Assembly (NCBI RefSeq): GCF_008806345.1
Contig: NZ_VZZJ01000003.1
Span: forward strand, 186,001-250,000
Length of the DNA stretch: 64,000 bases
Source: Methylobacterium planeticum
Lineage (GTDB): Bacteria > Pseudomonadota > Alphaproteobacteria > Rhizobiales > Beijerinckiaceae
Direction of reading: 5' to 3'
Positions 53,827-62,065 of the stretch are shown here, piece after piece. The notes below the pieces were generated by a model that saw only the letters and a list, made by a program, of their open reading frames with translations, made no database searches and was not told where the DNA came from. The position numbers were made by a program, and so were the translations under genes. Each line of letters opens with the position of its first letter. Position 1 is the stretch's first letter.

Positions 53827-55599
53827 ATGTCACGACAAGCACTCCTCCCCCGCACCGCCCCGTTCGGAGACACCGAGCGCGCGAGCCTCGACGCCGTCCT
53901 GGGCACGGCGACGCCGATCCAGCGCGCCTGGCTCGCGGGCTTCCTCGCGGGACTCGACGCCGCGGGCGGCCAGCCGGCCGCCGCGCCGGCGCAGGCGCCG
54001 AAGGCCTCGGAGCCGCTGACCATCCTCTACGCGAGCGAATCGGGGAACTCGGAGAAGCTTGCGGGCGACGTCGCCAAGCTCGCGCGCAAGAGCGGCTTCA
54101 AGCCCAAGGTCGTCGACTTCGCCGATCTCGACCTCGCGACGCTCGGCAAGGACAAGCGCCTCGTCGTCATCGCGGCGACCTGGGGCGAGGGCGAGCCGCC
54201 GGCCCGTGCCGTGCGCACCTACGACGCGCTGATGGGCGACGGGGCCCCGCGCCTTGAGGGCGTCGAGTTCGGCGTGCTCGCGCTCGGCGACACCAGCTAC
54301 GCGGAGTTCTGCGCCATCGGGAAGGCGCTCGACGCGCGGCTCGAGGCTCTGGGCGGCAAGCGCGCCTACGACCGCGCCGATCTCGACCTCGATTTCGACA
54401 AGCCGGCGGCCGAGTGGATCAAGGGCGCCCTCAAGGCCCTCGCCCCGCCGGTCTCCGCGTCCGACAACGTCGTGGCGGTGGATTTCGCCCGCGGCCTCGC
54501 GGCCGACGACGACGAGGCCGAGCCGAGCCGCGACCCGGTCGTGGTCGAGGTCGTCGATCACGTGAACTTGAACTCATCGCGCTCCGACAAGGAGACCATC
54601 CACCTCGCGCTGGCCTTCGAGGACGGTGCGCCGGCCTACCAGCCCGGCGATTCCCTCGAGATCTACCCGGAGAACGATCCGCAGCTCGTCGAGGAGATCC
54701 TGAGGGCCGCCGGGCTCACGGGCGACGAGGGCCTGCGGAGCGCGCTCCTGTCGGAGCGCGACATCACCACCCTCTCGGCCACCACCGTCGAGCGCTTCGC
54801 CAAGGCGACGGGCCACGCGGAGGCCCAGCGCCTGATCGAGAGCGGCGAGGTCCGGGCCTGGATCGAGGGCCGCCATCTCATCGACCTGATCGAGACCTAC
54901 CCGGCCGCGCTCTCGGCCGAGCACCTCAGCACCATCACCCGGCCGCTCCCGCCCCGCGCCTACTCGATCGCGTCCTCACGCCGGGATGTCGGCGACGAGG
55001 TGCACCTCGTCATCGCGGCGGTGCGCTACGAGACCCATGGCCGCGCCCGCGCGGGCGTCGCCTCGACGCATGTGGCCGACCGCATCCGCAACGGCGCCAA
55101 GCTGCGGGTGAAGCTGAAGCCGAACCGGCACTTCCGCCTGCCGCAGGATCCCGCCACCGACATCATCATGGTGGGGCCCGGCACGGGGGTGGCGCCCTTC
55201 CGCGCCTTCGTGCAGGAGCGCCGCGCGGTCGAGGCGCCGGGCCGCTCCTGGCTGTTCTTCGGCGACCGGCACTTCACGCACGACTTCCTGTACCAGCTCG
55301 AGTGGCAGGAAGCCCTGGAGGACCGCTCGCTGACGCAGATCGACGTGGCCTTCTCGCGCGACCAGCCCGAGAAGATCTACGTGCAGGATCGTCTCTACGA
55401 GCGCCGCAGGGACCTCGTGGCATGGCTCGACGGCGGCGCGCATCTCTATGTCTGCGGCGACGCCAAGAACATGGCCAAGGATGTCCGCGGGGCGGTGGTG
55501 CGCGCCTATCAGGACGTGAAGGGCCTGTCGCAGGCCGATGCCGAGGCCGCCGTCGCCGCCCTCGAGCGGGCCCATCGCTATCAGCAGGACGTTTACTGA
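53827..55599 (+). CDS. cysJ: Sulfite reductase flavoprotein (NADPH) subunit
   Basis: 590 residues. The flavodoxin-like FMN domain begins LTILYASESGNSEK (about 65-78); the FAD domain has PPRAYSIASS; the NADPH domain has GPGTGVAPFRAF and ends RYQQDVY, the CysJ C-terminus. It passes electrons to CysI. TTG at 53824 directly before the ATG is the alternative start. A three-codon frame (53816, MVP) ends in a TGA overlapping this ATG. Confidence 0.93.
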   Translation: MSRQALLPRTAPFGDTERASLDAVLGTATPIQRAWLAGFLAGLDAAGGQPAAAPAQAPKASEPLTILYASESGNSEKLAGDVAKLARKSGFKPKVVDFADLDLATLGKDKRLVVIAATWGEGEPPARAVRTYDALMGDGAPRLEGVEFGVLALGDTSYAEFCAIGKALDARLEALGGKRAYDRADLDLDFDKPAAEWIKGALKALAPPVSASDNVVAVDFARGLAADDDEAEPSRDPVVVEVVDHVNLNSSRSDKETIHLALAFEDGAPAYQPGDSLEIYPENDPQLVEEILRAAGLTGDEGLRSALLSERDITTLSATTVERFAKATGHAEAQRLIESGEVRAWIEGRHLIDLIETYPAALSAEHLSTITRPLPPRAYSIASSRRDVGDEVHLVIAAVRYETHGRARAGVASTHVADRIRNGAKLRVKLKPNRHFRLPQDPATDIIMVGPGTGVAPFRAFVQERRAVEAPGRSWLFFGDRHFTHDFLYQLEWQEALEDRSLTQIDVAFSRDQPEKIYVQDRLYERRRDLVAWLDGGAHLYVCGDAKNMAKDVRGAVVRAYQDVKGLSQADAEAAVAALERAHRYQQDVY

Positions 55600-55842
55600 G
55601 GGAAACGGAGGGCTCCGGCTCGTCCCGACAAAACACCCCGCCCCGGGAGGCCCGGACGATCGAGGGATCGCCCTGAACCTCGACGGAGCGCCGGAGGCCG
55701 CCATCGGCGCCAGGGCTCCGGGGTGGGTCGAGGCGGGTCAAGCGGTCCCCTTTCCTCCGACCCCATCGCAGCGCAGGCTGACACCATCCGGGTGCGACGG
55801 ACCGCAGGGTCCGGTTGCCCCAAAGAAGACCGGATCACCGCC

Positions 55843-57645
55843 ATGGACGACCGCAAGCCGACCCCCGAGCGCGTCTACGAGACGCCGCCGACCGCGCGCC
55901 CCATCGACGAGGCGGAGGCCGCCCGCGCCGCCGGGCTCGCGCATAACGAGCACCTGAAGATCGCCAGCGGCTACCTGCGCGGAACGCTGGCCGACGGGCT
56001 CCTCAAACACGCCACCGGCGCCATCTCGGACGATGACGGGCAACTCGTGAAGTTCCACGGGATGTACCTGCAGGACGACCGCGACCTGCGCCCGGAGCGC
56101 ACCAAGAAGAAGCTCGACAAGGCCTACAGCTTCATGATCCGCCTGCGCATCGCCGGCGGCGTCGTGACGCCCAAGCAGTGGCTCGTCCTCGACGACATCG
56201 CCACCACCTACGCCAACGGCACCCTGCGGGCGACCACGCGCCAGACCTTCCAGTACCACGGCGTCATCAAGTCGAACCTGCGCCGGACCATGGCGGCGAT
56301 CGACGGGGCACTCCTCGACACGATCGCGGCCTGCGGCGACGTGAACCGCAACGTCATGGCGGCCACGAACCCGGCTCAGACCGGCGCCCACAAGGCGGCC
56401 TACGACCTCGCCAAGTCGATCTCCGACACCCTGCTGCCGAAGACCGGCGCGTGGCGCGAGATCTGGCTCGACGGCGAGCGCGTGGTCGGCGGCGAGGAGG
56501 AGAGCTTCGTCGAGCCGGTCTACGGCAAGACCTACCTGCCGCGGAAGTTCAAGATCGTGATCGCGGTACCGCCCTCGAACGAGGTCGATATCTTCGCCCA
56601 CGACCTCGGCTTCATCGCGATCCTCGACAAGAAGAACCGCGTGACGGGCTGGAACGTCACGGTCGGCGGCGGCATGGGCATGACCCACGGCGAGACCGAC
56701 ACCTTCCCGCGCACCGCCGACCTGATGCTGTTCTGCGAGCCCGACGACGCCGTGAAGGTGGCCGAGGCCGTGATGACGGTCCAGCGCGACTGGGGCAACC
56801 GCAAGAGCCGGAAGAACGCGCGCCTGAAATACACGATCGAGCGCTACGGCCTGCAGGCCTTCCGGGCCGAGGTGGAGAAGCGCGTCGGCAAGAGCTTCGC
56901 CGACCCGAAACCCTTCAAGTTCACGGGCAACGGCGACCGCTACGGCTGGGTCGCGGGCGAGGACGGCCGCCAGCACCTGACGCTCTACGTGCCGTCGGGC
57001 CGCATCAAGGACGTCGAGGGCGGACCGCAATTCCTCTCGGGGCTGCGCCGCATCGCCGAGGTGCACGAGGGCGATTTCCGGCTCACCGGCAACCAGAACG
57101 TCATCATCGCCAACGTGCCGGAGGCGAAGCGCGCGGAGATCGATGCCCTGGTGGCCGAGTACGGCCTGACCAAGGGCGCGGGCGCGCTGCGGCGCAACGC
57201 CATGGCCTGCGTGGCGCTGCCGACCTGCGGCCTCGCCCTGGCGGAGAGCGAACGCTACCTCCCCGACCTCCTGACCGAGCTCGAGGAGAGCCTCGCCGGC
57301 CACGGCCTGCAGGAGGACGAGATCACGATCCGGATGACGGGCTGCCCCAATGGCTGCGCCCGTCCCTACATCGCCGAGATCGGCCTCGTCGGGCGCGGCC
57401 CCGAACGCTACCACCTCTATCTCGGCGCCGCCTTCGACGGCTCGCGCCTCGGCAAGCTCTACGCCGAGGACGTGACGGCCGCCGAGATCAGGCCGATCCT
57501 CGACCCGCTCTTTGCCGCCTATGCCACGGGCAGGACCAAGGGCGAGCGCTTCGGCGACTTCCTGATCCGCGCCGGCTACGTCGCCCGGACCATCAACGGT
57601 CCGGACTTCCACGAGGCGACCGGCGCGCTCAAGAGCGCCGCTTGA
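55843..57645 (+). CDS. cysI: Sulfite reductase hemoprotein subunit
   Basis: 600 residues. The siroheme/[4Fe-4S] cysteines are C456, C462, C501 and C505 (ACVALPTC and TGCPNGC). N-terminal segments such as KFHGMYLQDDRD, TTRQTFQYHG and RDWGNRKSRKNARLKYTIE align with the E. coli enzyme along their length. It reduces sulfite to sulfide. The 243 bp between cysJ and cysI hold no gene, so a separate or processed transcript is possible. Confidence 0.95.
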   Translation: MDDRKPTPERVYETPPTARPIDEAEAARAAGLAHNEHLKIASGYLRGTLADGLLKHATGAISDDDGQLVKFHGMYLQDDRDLRPERTKKKLDKAYSFMIRLRIAGGVVTPKQWLVLDDIATTYANGTLRATTRQTFQYHGVIKSNLRRTMAAIDGALLDTIAACGDVNRNVMAATNPAQTGAHKAAYDLAKSISDTLLPKTGAWREIWLDGERVVGGEEESFVEPVYGKTYLPRKFKIVIAVPPSNEVDIFAHDLGFIAILDKKNRVTGWNVTVGGGMGMTHGETDTFPRTADLMLFCEPDDAVKVAEAVMTVQRDWGNRKSRKNARLKYTIERYGLQAFRAEVEKRVGKSFADPKPFKFTGNGDRYGWVAGEDGRQHLTLYVPSGRIKDVEGGPQFLSGLRRIAEVHEGDFRLTGNQNVIIANVPEAKRAEIDALVAEYGLTKGAGALRRNAMACVALPTCGLALAESERYLPDLLTELEESLAGHGLQEDEITIRMTGCPNGCARPYIAEIGLVGRGPERYHLYLGAAFDGSRLGKLYAEDVTAAEIRPILDPLFAAYATGRTKGERFGDFLIRAGYVARTINGPDFHEATGALKSAA

Positions 57646-57845
57646 GCACGGGCACCGCGGCGGCCGCACGGGCCGCCGCCTCCGATCCACCCCGTCCCGC
57701 CCCAGGGTGACGCCGAGCGGCCGCGCCCGGGCCCTTCCGCAACGCGGTGGCGGGACGGTGACCGGAAAACTGGACAACCCGGTCGCGCCCCACCCCCGAA
57801 AACTGCTGTCTTGCAGTGCAAAACCCGCCCCGGTCGGCGCCTCTA

Positions 57846-57919
57846 CGGCCAAGCTTGGCCGAAATCTGAGCGAAAAGCTTGAGCAACGGTGAACCGTTCT
57901 TGGGGTGCGCCGTTATAAG
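57846..57919 (+). promoter_or_regulatory. Palindromes and -10 upstream of a small gene
   Basis: A perfect 16-bp palindrome (CGGCCAAGCTTGGCCG, 57846-57861), the dyad AACGGT-GA-ACCGTT (57885-57898) and TATAAG (57914-57919) lie in order before the small gene at 57943. TSS near 57926 would leave a short leader containing the GGAGG site. Confidence 0.5.
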
Positions 57920-57942
57920 CTCAGGTTCATTCGGAGGCGCAC

Positions 57943-58140
57943 ATGGCCAAGCACGAGATTCTCGGCTTCTTCGAGCATCGCCGGGACGGCGCCTGGATTT
58001 GCGTGAAGCCGTTCACGCTCACCACCAAGAGCGCCAGCGTCGACATCCGCCAGGGCATGCGCTTCGATTACGGCAAGCGTGTCGGCGGCGTCGATCTCGC
58101 CGAATATCTGGAGCAGCTCGGCTCGCAATTCGGCTCCTGA
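57943..58140 (+). CDS. Small conserved-type hypothetical protein
   Basis: 65 residues, MAKHEILGFFEHRRDGAWICVKPFTLTTKSASVDIRQGMRFDYGKRVGGVDLAEYLEQLGSQ in short segments: a mixed alpha/beta domain with aromatic and basic residues and no membrane segment. GGAGG lies 6 bp before the ATG and a terminator follows, so it is a compact single-gene unit. No function can be assigned. Confidence 0.75.
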   Translation: MAKHEILGFFEHRRDGAWICVKPFTLTTKSASVDIRQGMRFDYGKRVGGVDLAEYLEQLGSQFGS

Positions 58141-58163
58141 GCCGAGACAGCGCCCTGTGTGAG

Positions 58164-58199
58164 AACCCTCTCCGTCCCGTTCGGGACCGGGAGGGTTTT
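58164..58199 (+). terminator. Rho-independent terminator of the small gene
   Basis: AACCCTC (58164-58170) pairs with GAGGGTT (58191-58197) and an inner CCGTCCC/GGGAC-GG stem continues it, followed by TTTTC. It lies 24 bp after the small gene. Confidence 0.88.
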
Positions 58200-58489
58200 C
58201 TCGTTGGAGGCGGCACGCCGTCCGGCAGCCCCCAGTGCCGCCGCCGGCGCGGATCGGGGCATCCACCTCCCGCACCATCACGATCCGGCCCCACCTCCCG
58301 GCGATAGATCCGCACGGTGGCGGGGCGCGTCGAGCGCGCTGGCCGTGATGCCGGTGCGGTCGTCGAAGATGCGCAGGCTCCGGCAATTCGCGTCGTTCCG
58401 GACCGGGCCGTGACGATCGCTTCACGGCGAACGCCAAATCGCGGCTTCCGCCGGTCGAGCCCATGTCAGCGGCGAGGAAGCCCGGTCTC
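58200..58489. other. Intergenic region without recognised content
   Basis: This is the remainder of a 349-bp gap between the small gene and the SDR gene. It is GC-rich, with no plausible gene, dyad or promoter pair. Confidence 0.5.
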
Positions 58490-59260
58490 TCAGGCGCCGC
58501 CCCATTGCATGGTCAGGCCACCGTCGACGACCCAGGTCTGACCCGTGACGTAATCGGCATCGTCCGAGGCGAGGAAGAGCGCGACCTTGGCGATTTCCTC
58601 GGGCTGGCCGGCCCGGTGCCAGGGGATCTTCTGGAGGGAGGCCTCGATCTTCTCGGGATCCTCGAAGCGCTCCTGCGTCATCGGCGTCTGGATCAGGCCC
58701 GGGGCGATGTTGTTCACGTTGATCTTGTCCTCGGCCAATTCCCGCGCGAGGCTGCGGGTCAGGGAGCCGACGCCGGCCTTCGACATGCCGTAAGGAGCGC
58801 TCTCCGGGGTCGGCAGGTGCTGAGCCACGGACGAGATCGTGACGATGCGCCCGCGCCCGCCCTGGGCCCGCCGGAGCTTGATGAAGGCGCGGCAGCAGAA
58901 GAGCGGACCCATCAGGTTCACCCGCAGGATCTGCTCCAGCTTGGCGTCGTCCATGTCGGCGACCGCCATGCCGCTCATCGCCTGGCCGGCATTGTTGACG
59001 AGGATGTCGAGGGTGCCGAAGGCGCTGGCCGCGCGGTCGAAGGTCTCCGCGACCGAGGCCGGGTCGCCGACATCGGTCCGGGTCACGAGGGTCCTGCGGC
59101 CCGCGGCCTCGACCCGGCGCGCCGTCTCCGCCGCCCCGGCCTCGTCGGTGTGGTAGGTGATGGCGACATCCGCGCCCTCGCGGGCGTAGAGCTCGGCGGT
59201 CGCTCGGCCAATGCCGGAATCCGCGCCCGTGATCAGGGCCTTCTTGCCTTGCAGCTTCAT
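58490..59260 (-). CDS. Short-chain dehydrogenase/reductase (SDR)
   Basis: 256 residues from MKLQGKKALITGADSGIG (TGxxxGxG at 11-18). Classical SDR catalytic residues are seen in ISSVAQHLPTPESAPYGMSKAG (Ser, Tyr, Lys), and NNAGQAMSG is the cofactor loop. It resembles glucose/3-oxoacyl-type dehydrogenases, but the substrate is open. Divergent from a TetR-type gene across 192 bp, so it may be the regulator's target. Confidence 0.92.
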   Translation of the reverse strand: MKLQGKKALITGADSGIGRATAELYAREGADVAITYHTDEAGAAETARRVEAAGRRTLVTRTDVGDPASVAETFDRAASAFGTLDILVNNAGQAMSGMAVADMDDAKLEQILRVNLMGPLFCCRAFIKLRRAQGGRGRIVTISSVAQHLPTPESAPYGMSKAGVGSLTRSLARELAEDKINVNNIAPGLIQTPMTQERFEDPEKIEASLQKIPWHRAGQPEEIAKVALFLASDDADYVTGQTWVVDGGLTMQWGGA

Positions 59261-59404
59261 CGCGTCTCGTGTCCGCAGGGGGAATGGGGATCGGGCACGC
59301 CGGCCCGTTGCGCAGCCAATCCCGCCCCCGGCCACGTTGTTCCGTGGATCGCGCTTTCGCGCGACCCGAGACGGACAATCCGATGACCCTGCGCGTTGTA
59401 CAGG

Positions 59405-59446
59405 TCTCGAGATCGTTTTGACGCCGGGTGCGCCCCAGCTTAGGTT
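59405..59446 (+). promoter_or_regulatory. Promoter of the TetR-type gene with adjoining palindrome
   Basis: TTGACG (59418-59423), 17-bp spacer, TAGGTT (59441-59446), close to consensus. The palindrome TCTCGAGA (59405-59412) ends 5 bp before the -35. The predicted transcription start falls at about 59453, the ATG itself, so the transcript may be leaderless. Confidence 0.65.
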
Positions 59447-59452
59447 CCGGCC

Positions 59453-60097
59453 ATGAACCACGACGCCGATCAGGCCCTCGTACTCGTCGAGGAAAGCTCT
59501 CCCACCACGCGCTGCCGGATTCTGGAAACGGCGGAGCGGTTCTTCCGGGAGATCGGCTATCAGAAGACCACCGTGGCCGACATCGCCAAGACGCTGCGGA
59601 TGAGCCCGGCGAACGTCTATCGGTTCTTCGACTCCAAGAAGTCGATCAACGAGGCGGTGGTCGAGCGCGTCACGCGCGAGGTCGAGGCGCTGATCGCCGC
59701 CATCGCGGCCCAGCCCGGCCTGTCGGCTTCGGAGCGGATCGCCGAGATCGTCCGGACCCTTCACCGCGACTGCCTCAAGCGCTGCCAGGACAACCCGCGC
59801 ATCCACGAGATGGTGGAGGCGGCGATGTCCGAGAGCTGGGACGTCTGCCGCCACCACGTCGACCGGATCAGCGGCGTGCTGGTGCGGGTGGTGACGGAGG
59901 GGGCGCGGACCGGCGAGTTCGTGGCCGAGGATCCGGCGATGGCGGGGCAGTGCGTGCACGTGGCGATCGTGCGCTACTGCCATCCGGTCCTGGTGAGCCA
60001 ATACCCGAACGCCCCGGCACCGCCCCTGGAGGCGATGATCGGGTTTCTGCTGCGGGCGCTCGGCACCCGCGCGCCGGGCGCGGCGAGCCCGGCGTGA
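59453..60097 (+). CDS. TetR/AcrR-family transcriptional regulator
   Basis: 214 residues. The N-terminal helix-turn-helix covers about 18-62 (RILETAERFFREIGYQKTTVADIAKTLRMSPANVYRFF). The C-terminal ligand domain is helical with several Cys and His (DCLKRCQ, CRHHVD, RYCHP). It is divergent from the SDR gene. Such pairs usually show local repression; the ligand is unknown. Confidence 0.9.
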   Translation: MNHDADQALVLVEESSPTTRCRILETAERFFREIGYQKTTVADIAKTLRMSPANVYRFFDSKKSINEAVVERVTREVEALIAAIAAQPGLSASERIAEIVRTLHRDCLKRCQDNPRIHEMVEAAMSESWDVCRHHVDRISGVLVRVVTEGARTGEFVAEDPAMAGQCVHVAIVRYCHPVLVSQYPNAPAPPLEAMIGFLLRALGTRAPGAASPA

Positions 60098-60147
60098 TCC
60101 TCCGATGCGAGGTGCGCGGGCCGCCGTCCCCGGCCCCGCCGCCGGGC

Positions 60148-60492
60148 TTACTCCGAGGCGGGGTTGGCCGGCTGGGGCGGCGCGCCCTCGCTCGGCTGAG
60201 GGCCGTCATACCCCTCGATCACGATGAGGTCGGTCTCCGCCCCACCTTTCTGCTTGGCGCGGGCGGCCTGGTAGGCGTCCGAGTGCCAACAGGCCAGGGC
60301 GTCCGCGTAGGTCGGGAACTCGATCACGACGTTGCGCGCCCGCGCGGTCCCGGAGACCGCCTCGAACGCGCCGCCCCGAACGAGGAATCGCCCGCCGAAC
60401 GCCCGGAAGGCCTCGCCATTCGCCGCGGCGTATACCGTGTAGGCCTCCGTGTCGCGCACATCGACCCGAACGATCCAGTAGCCTCGCGCCAT
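60148..60492 (-). CDS. DUF1330 family protein
   Basis: 114 residues; the ferredoxin-like DUF1330 domain covers about 1-95, with GYWIVRVDVRDTEAYTVYAAAN, RFLVRGG and VVIEFPTYADALACWHSDAYQAA. A Pro/Glu-rich tail follows. Function is not established. It is downstream of pyrF by 16 bp and may be cotranscribed. Confidence 0.9.
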   Translation of the reverse strand: MARGYWIVRVDVRDTEAYTVYAAANGEAFRAFGGRFLVRGGAFEAVSGTARARNVVIEFPTYADALACWHSDAYQAARAKQKGGAETDLIVIEGYDGPQPSEGAPPQPANPASE

Positions 60493-60508
60493 CTCGTTTC
60501 CCTCCTGA

Positions 60509-61195
60509 TCACGCCATGTCGGCGACGATTCGCTGCGCCGCGTCGCGCGGGTCGGCCGCGCCCGTGATCGGGCGGCCGACGACGACGTGGTCGATGCCCG
60601 CCGCGCGGGCCTCGCCCGGCGTCATCACGCGCTTCTGGTCGCCGACCTCGGCGCCCGCGGGCCGGATCCCCGGCGTGACGATGAGCCGGTCCGGCCCGAT
60701 GATGTCGCGGACGGAGGCGGCCTCGGCGGCGCTGCAGACGATGCCGTCGAGGCCGGCCTGCGCCGCCTGCGCCGCCCGCTGCGCCACGAGGTCCGGCACC
60801 GGCAGGGCGTAGCCCGCCTCGCGCGCATCCGCCTCGTCGTAGGAGGTCAGCACCGTGACGGCGAGGATCTTCGGCCCGGCCTCGCCCCGGCCCCGCACGG
60901 CGGCCCGCATGGTCTGCGGATAGGCGTGCACGGTCAGGAAGGTGGCGCCGAGATCGGTCAGCGCGCGCACGCCCTCCTCGACCGTGTTGCCGATGTCGTG
61001 GAGCTTCAGGTCGAGGAAGACCTTGAGGCCGCGGGCGGCGAGCTTCGGCACCAGCGCGAGGCCGCCCGCATAGGCCAGCCGGTAGCCGATCTTGTAGAAG
61101 GTCGCGGCGTCGCCGATGCGCTCGACCAGCGCCTCGGCCTCGCGCGGGTCGCCGAGGTCGAGGGCGACGATGAGGCGGTCGCGTGGGTCAATCAT
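60509..61195 (-). CDS. pyrF: Orotidine 5'-phosphate decarboxylase
   Basis: 228 residues. TIM-barrel active site in D62-L-K64-L-H-D67 ([12 protein letters not shown]); the substrate-phosphate loops TPGIRPAG and VVGRPIT follow. It catalyses the last step of UMP synthesis. Its ATG lies inside the 3' end of the upstream glycosylase gene (8-bp overlap), suggesting translational coupling. Confidence 0.96.
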   Translation of the reverse strand: MIDPRDRLIVALDLGDPREAEALVERIGDAATFYKIGYRLAYAGGLALVPKLAARGLKVFLDLKLHDIGNTVEEGVRALTDLGATFLTVHAYPQTMRAAVRGRGEAGPKILAVTVLTSYDEADAREAGYALPVPDLVAQRAAQAAQAGLDGIVCSAAEAASVRDIIGPDRLIVTPGIRPAGAEVGDQKRVMTPGEARAAGIDHVVVGRPITGAADPRDAAQRIVADMA

Positions 61196-61898
61196 GCGCA
61201 GGCTCCGGGACAGGCGGGGACCGCTTCCCGCGCGGGCGCGCCGGTGTCAATGCGGGGACCGGGACGCCCGGCCCGGCCATGACCCGCGCCACCTCGTGCT
61301 TCAGGACCGGAAGCAGCTCGGCCTCGAACCAGGGATGGCGCTTGAGCCAGCCGTTGTTGCGCCAGGACGGATGGGGCAGCGGCAGGACGCGGGGACGCCG
61401 GGGCTCGCCCAGGATTTCGCGCCAGCGCTGGACCGTGCCGGTGAGGCCGTCGGCGAGACGGCCGAGGTGCCAGGCCTGCGCGTATTGCCCGATCACCAGG
61501 ATCAATTCGAGGTTCGGCAACCCCGCGAACAGCTCGGCGCGCCAGGTCTCCGCGCATTCCCGCCGCGGCGGCCGGTCGCCGCCCTTCGCATCGAGGCCCG
61601 GGAAGCAGGCCCCCATCGGCACGATGGCGACGCGGGCCGCGTCGTAGAACGCGGCCTCGTCGAGGCCGAGCCAATCCCGCAGGCGCATGCCGGACGGGTC
61701 CATGAAGGGCGTGCCGCTGCGGTGCGCCCGCGTCCCCGGGGCCTGGCTCGCGATGCAGAGGCGCGCGGTGCGGCTCCCCTGCACGATCGGGCGCGGCTCC
61801 TGCGGCAGGGGCGCGCCGTAGCGCGGCGCATCCCGGCACAGGCGGCAGGCCCGCAGGCGGGCGGCGGTGGCGTCGAAGGGTGTTCCGAGGGCGGGCAT
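61188..61898 (-). CDS. Uracil-DNA glycosylase family protein with Fe-S-type cysteines
   Basis: 236 residues from [10 protein letters not shown]. Motif 1 resembles [20 protein letters not shown], and motif 3 is [11 protein letters not shown]; four cysteines (C18 and C21 in CRLCRD, then GACFPGL and RRECAETW) match the cluster pattern of family 4/5-like UDGs. The C-terminus is Pro/Arg-rich. The exact base specificity is not predictable. It overlaps pyrF by 8 bp. Confidence 0.87.
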   Translation of the reverse strand: MPALGTPFDATAARLRACRLCRDAPRYGAPLPQEPRPIVQGSRTARLCIASQAPGTRAHRSGTPFMDPSGMRLRDWLGLDEAAFYDAARVAIVPMGACFPGLDAKGGDRPPRRECAETWRAELFAGLPNLELILVIGQYAQAWHLGRLADGLTGTVQRWREILGEPRRPRVLPLPHPSWRNNGWLKRHPWFEAELLPVLKHEVARVMAGPGVPVPALTPARPRGKRSPPVPEPAHD

Positions 61899-62065
61899 GC
61901 CCGCCTGAGATGGGGCGCGGGGCCTCGCAGGCCCACGGCGCGTTTCGCCGCCCCCGCCGGAAAAGAAGAACGGCGCGGTGTGTGCCGCGCCGTCGTCGAG
62001 TCGGGTCGAAACCGTTGGGATGAGGCCACCCTGCGCCGCGCGGCGGCGCGGGTCTGTGCGTTTCC

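Noticed and set aside
57707..57892. 61-codon open frame after cysI
   Set aside because: It runs through the palindromic regulatory DNA of the next gene and has no protein-like features.
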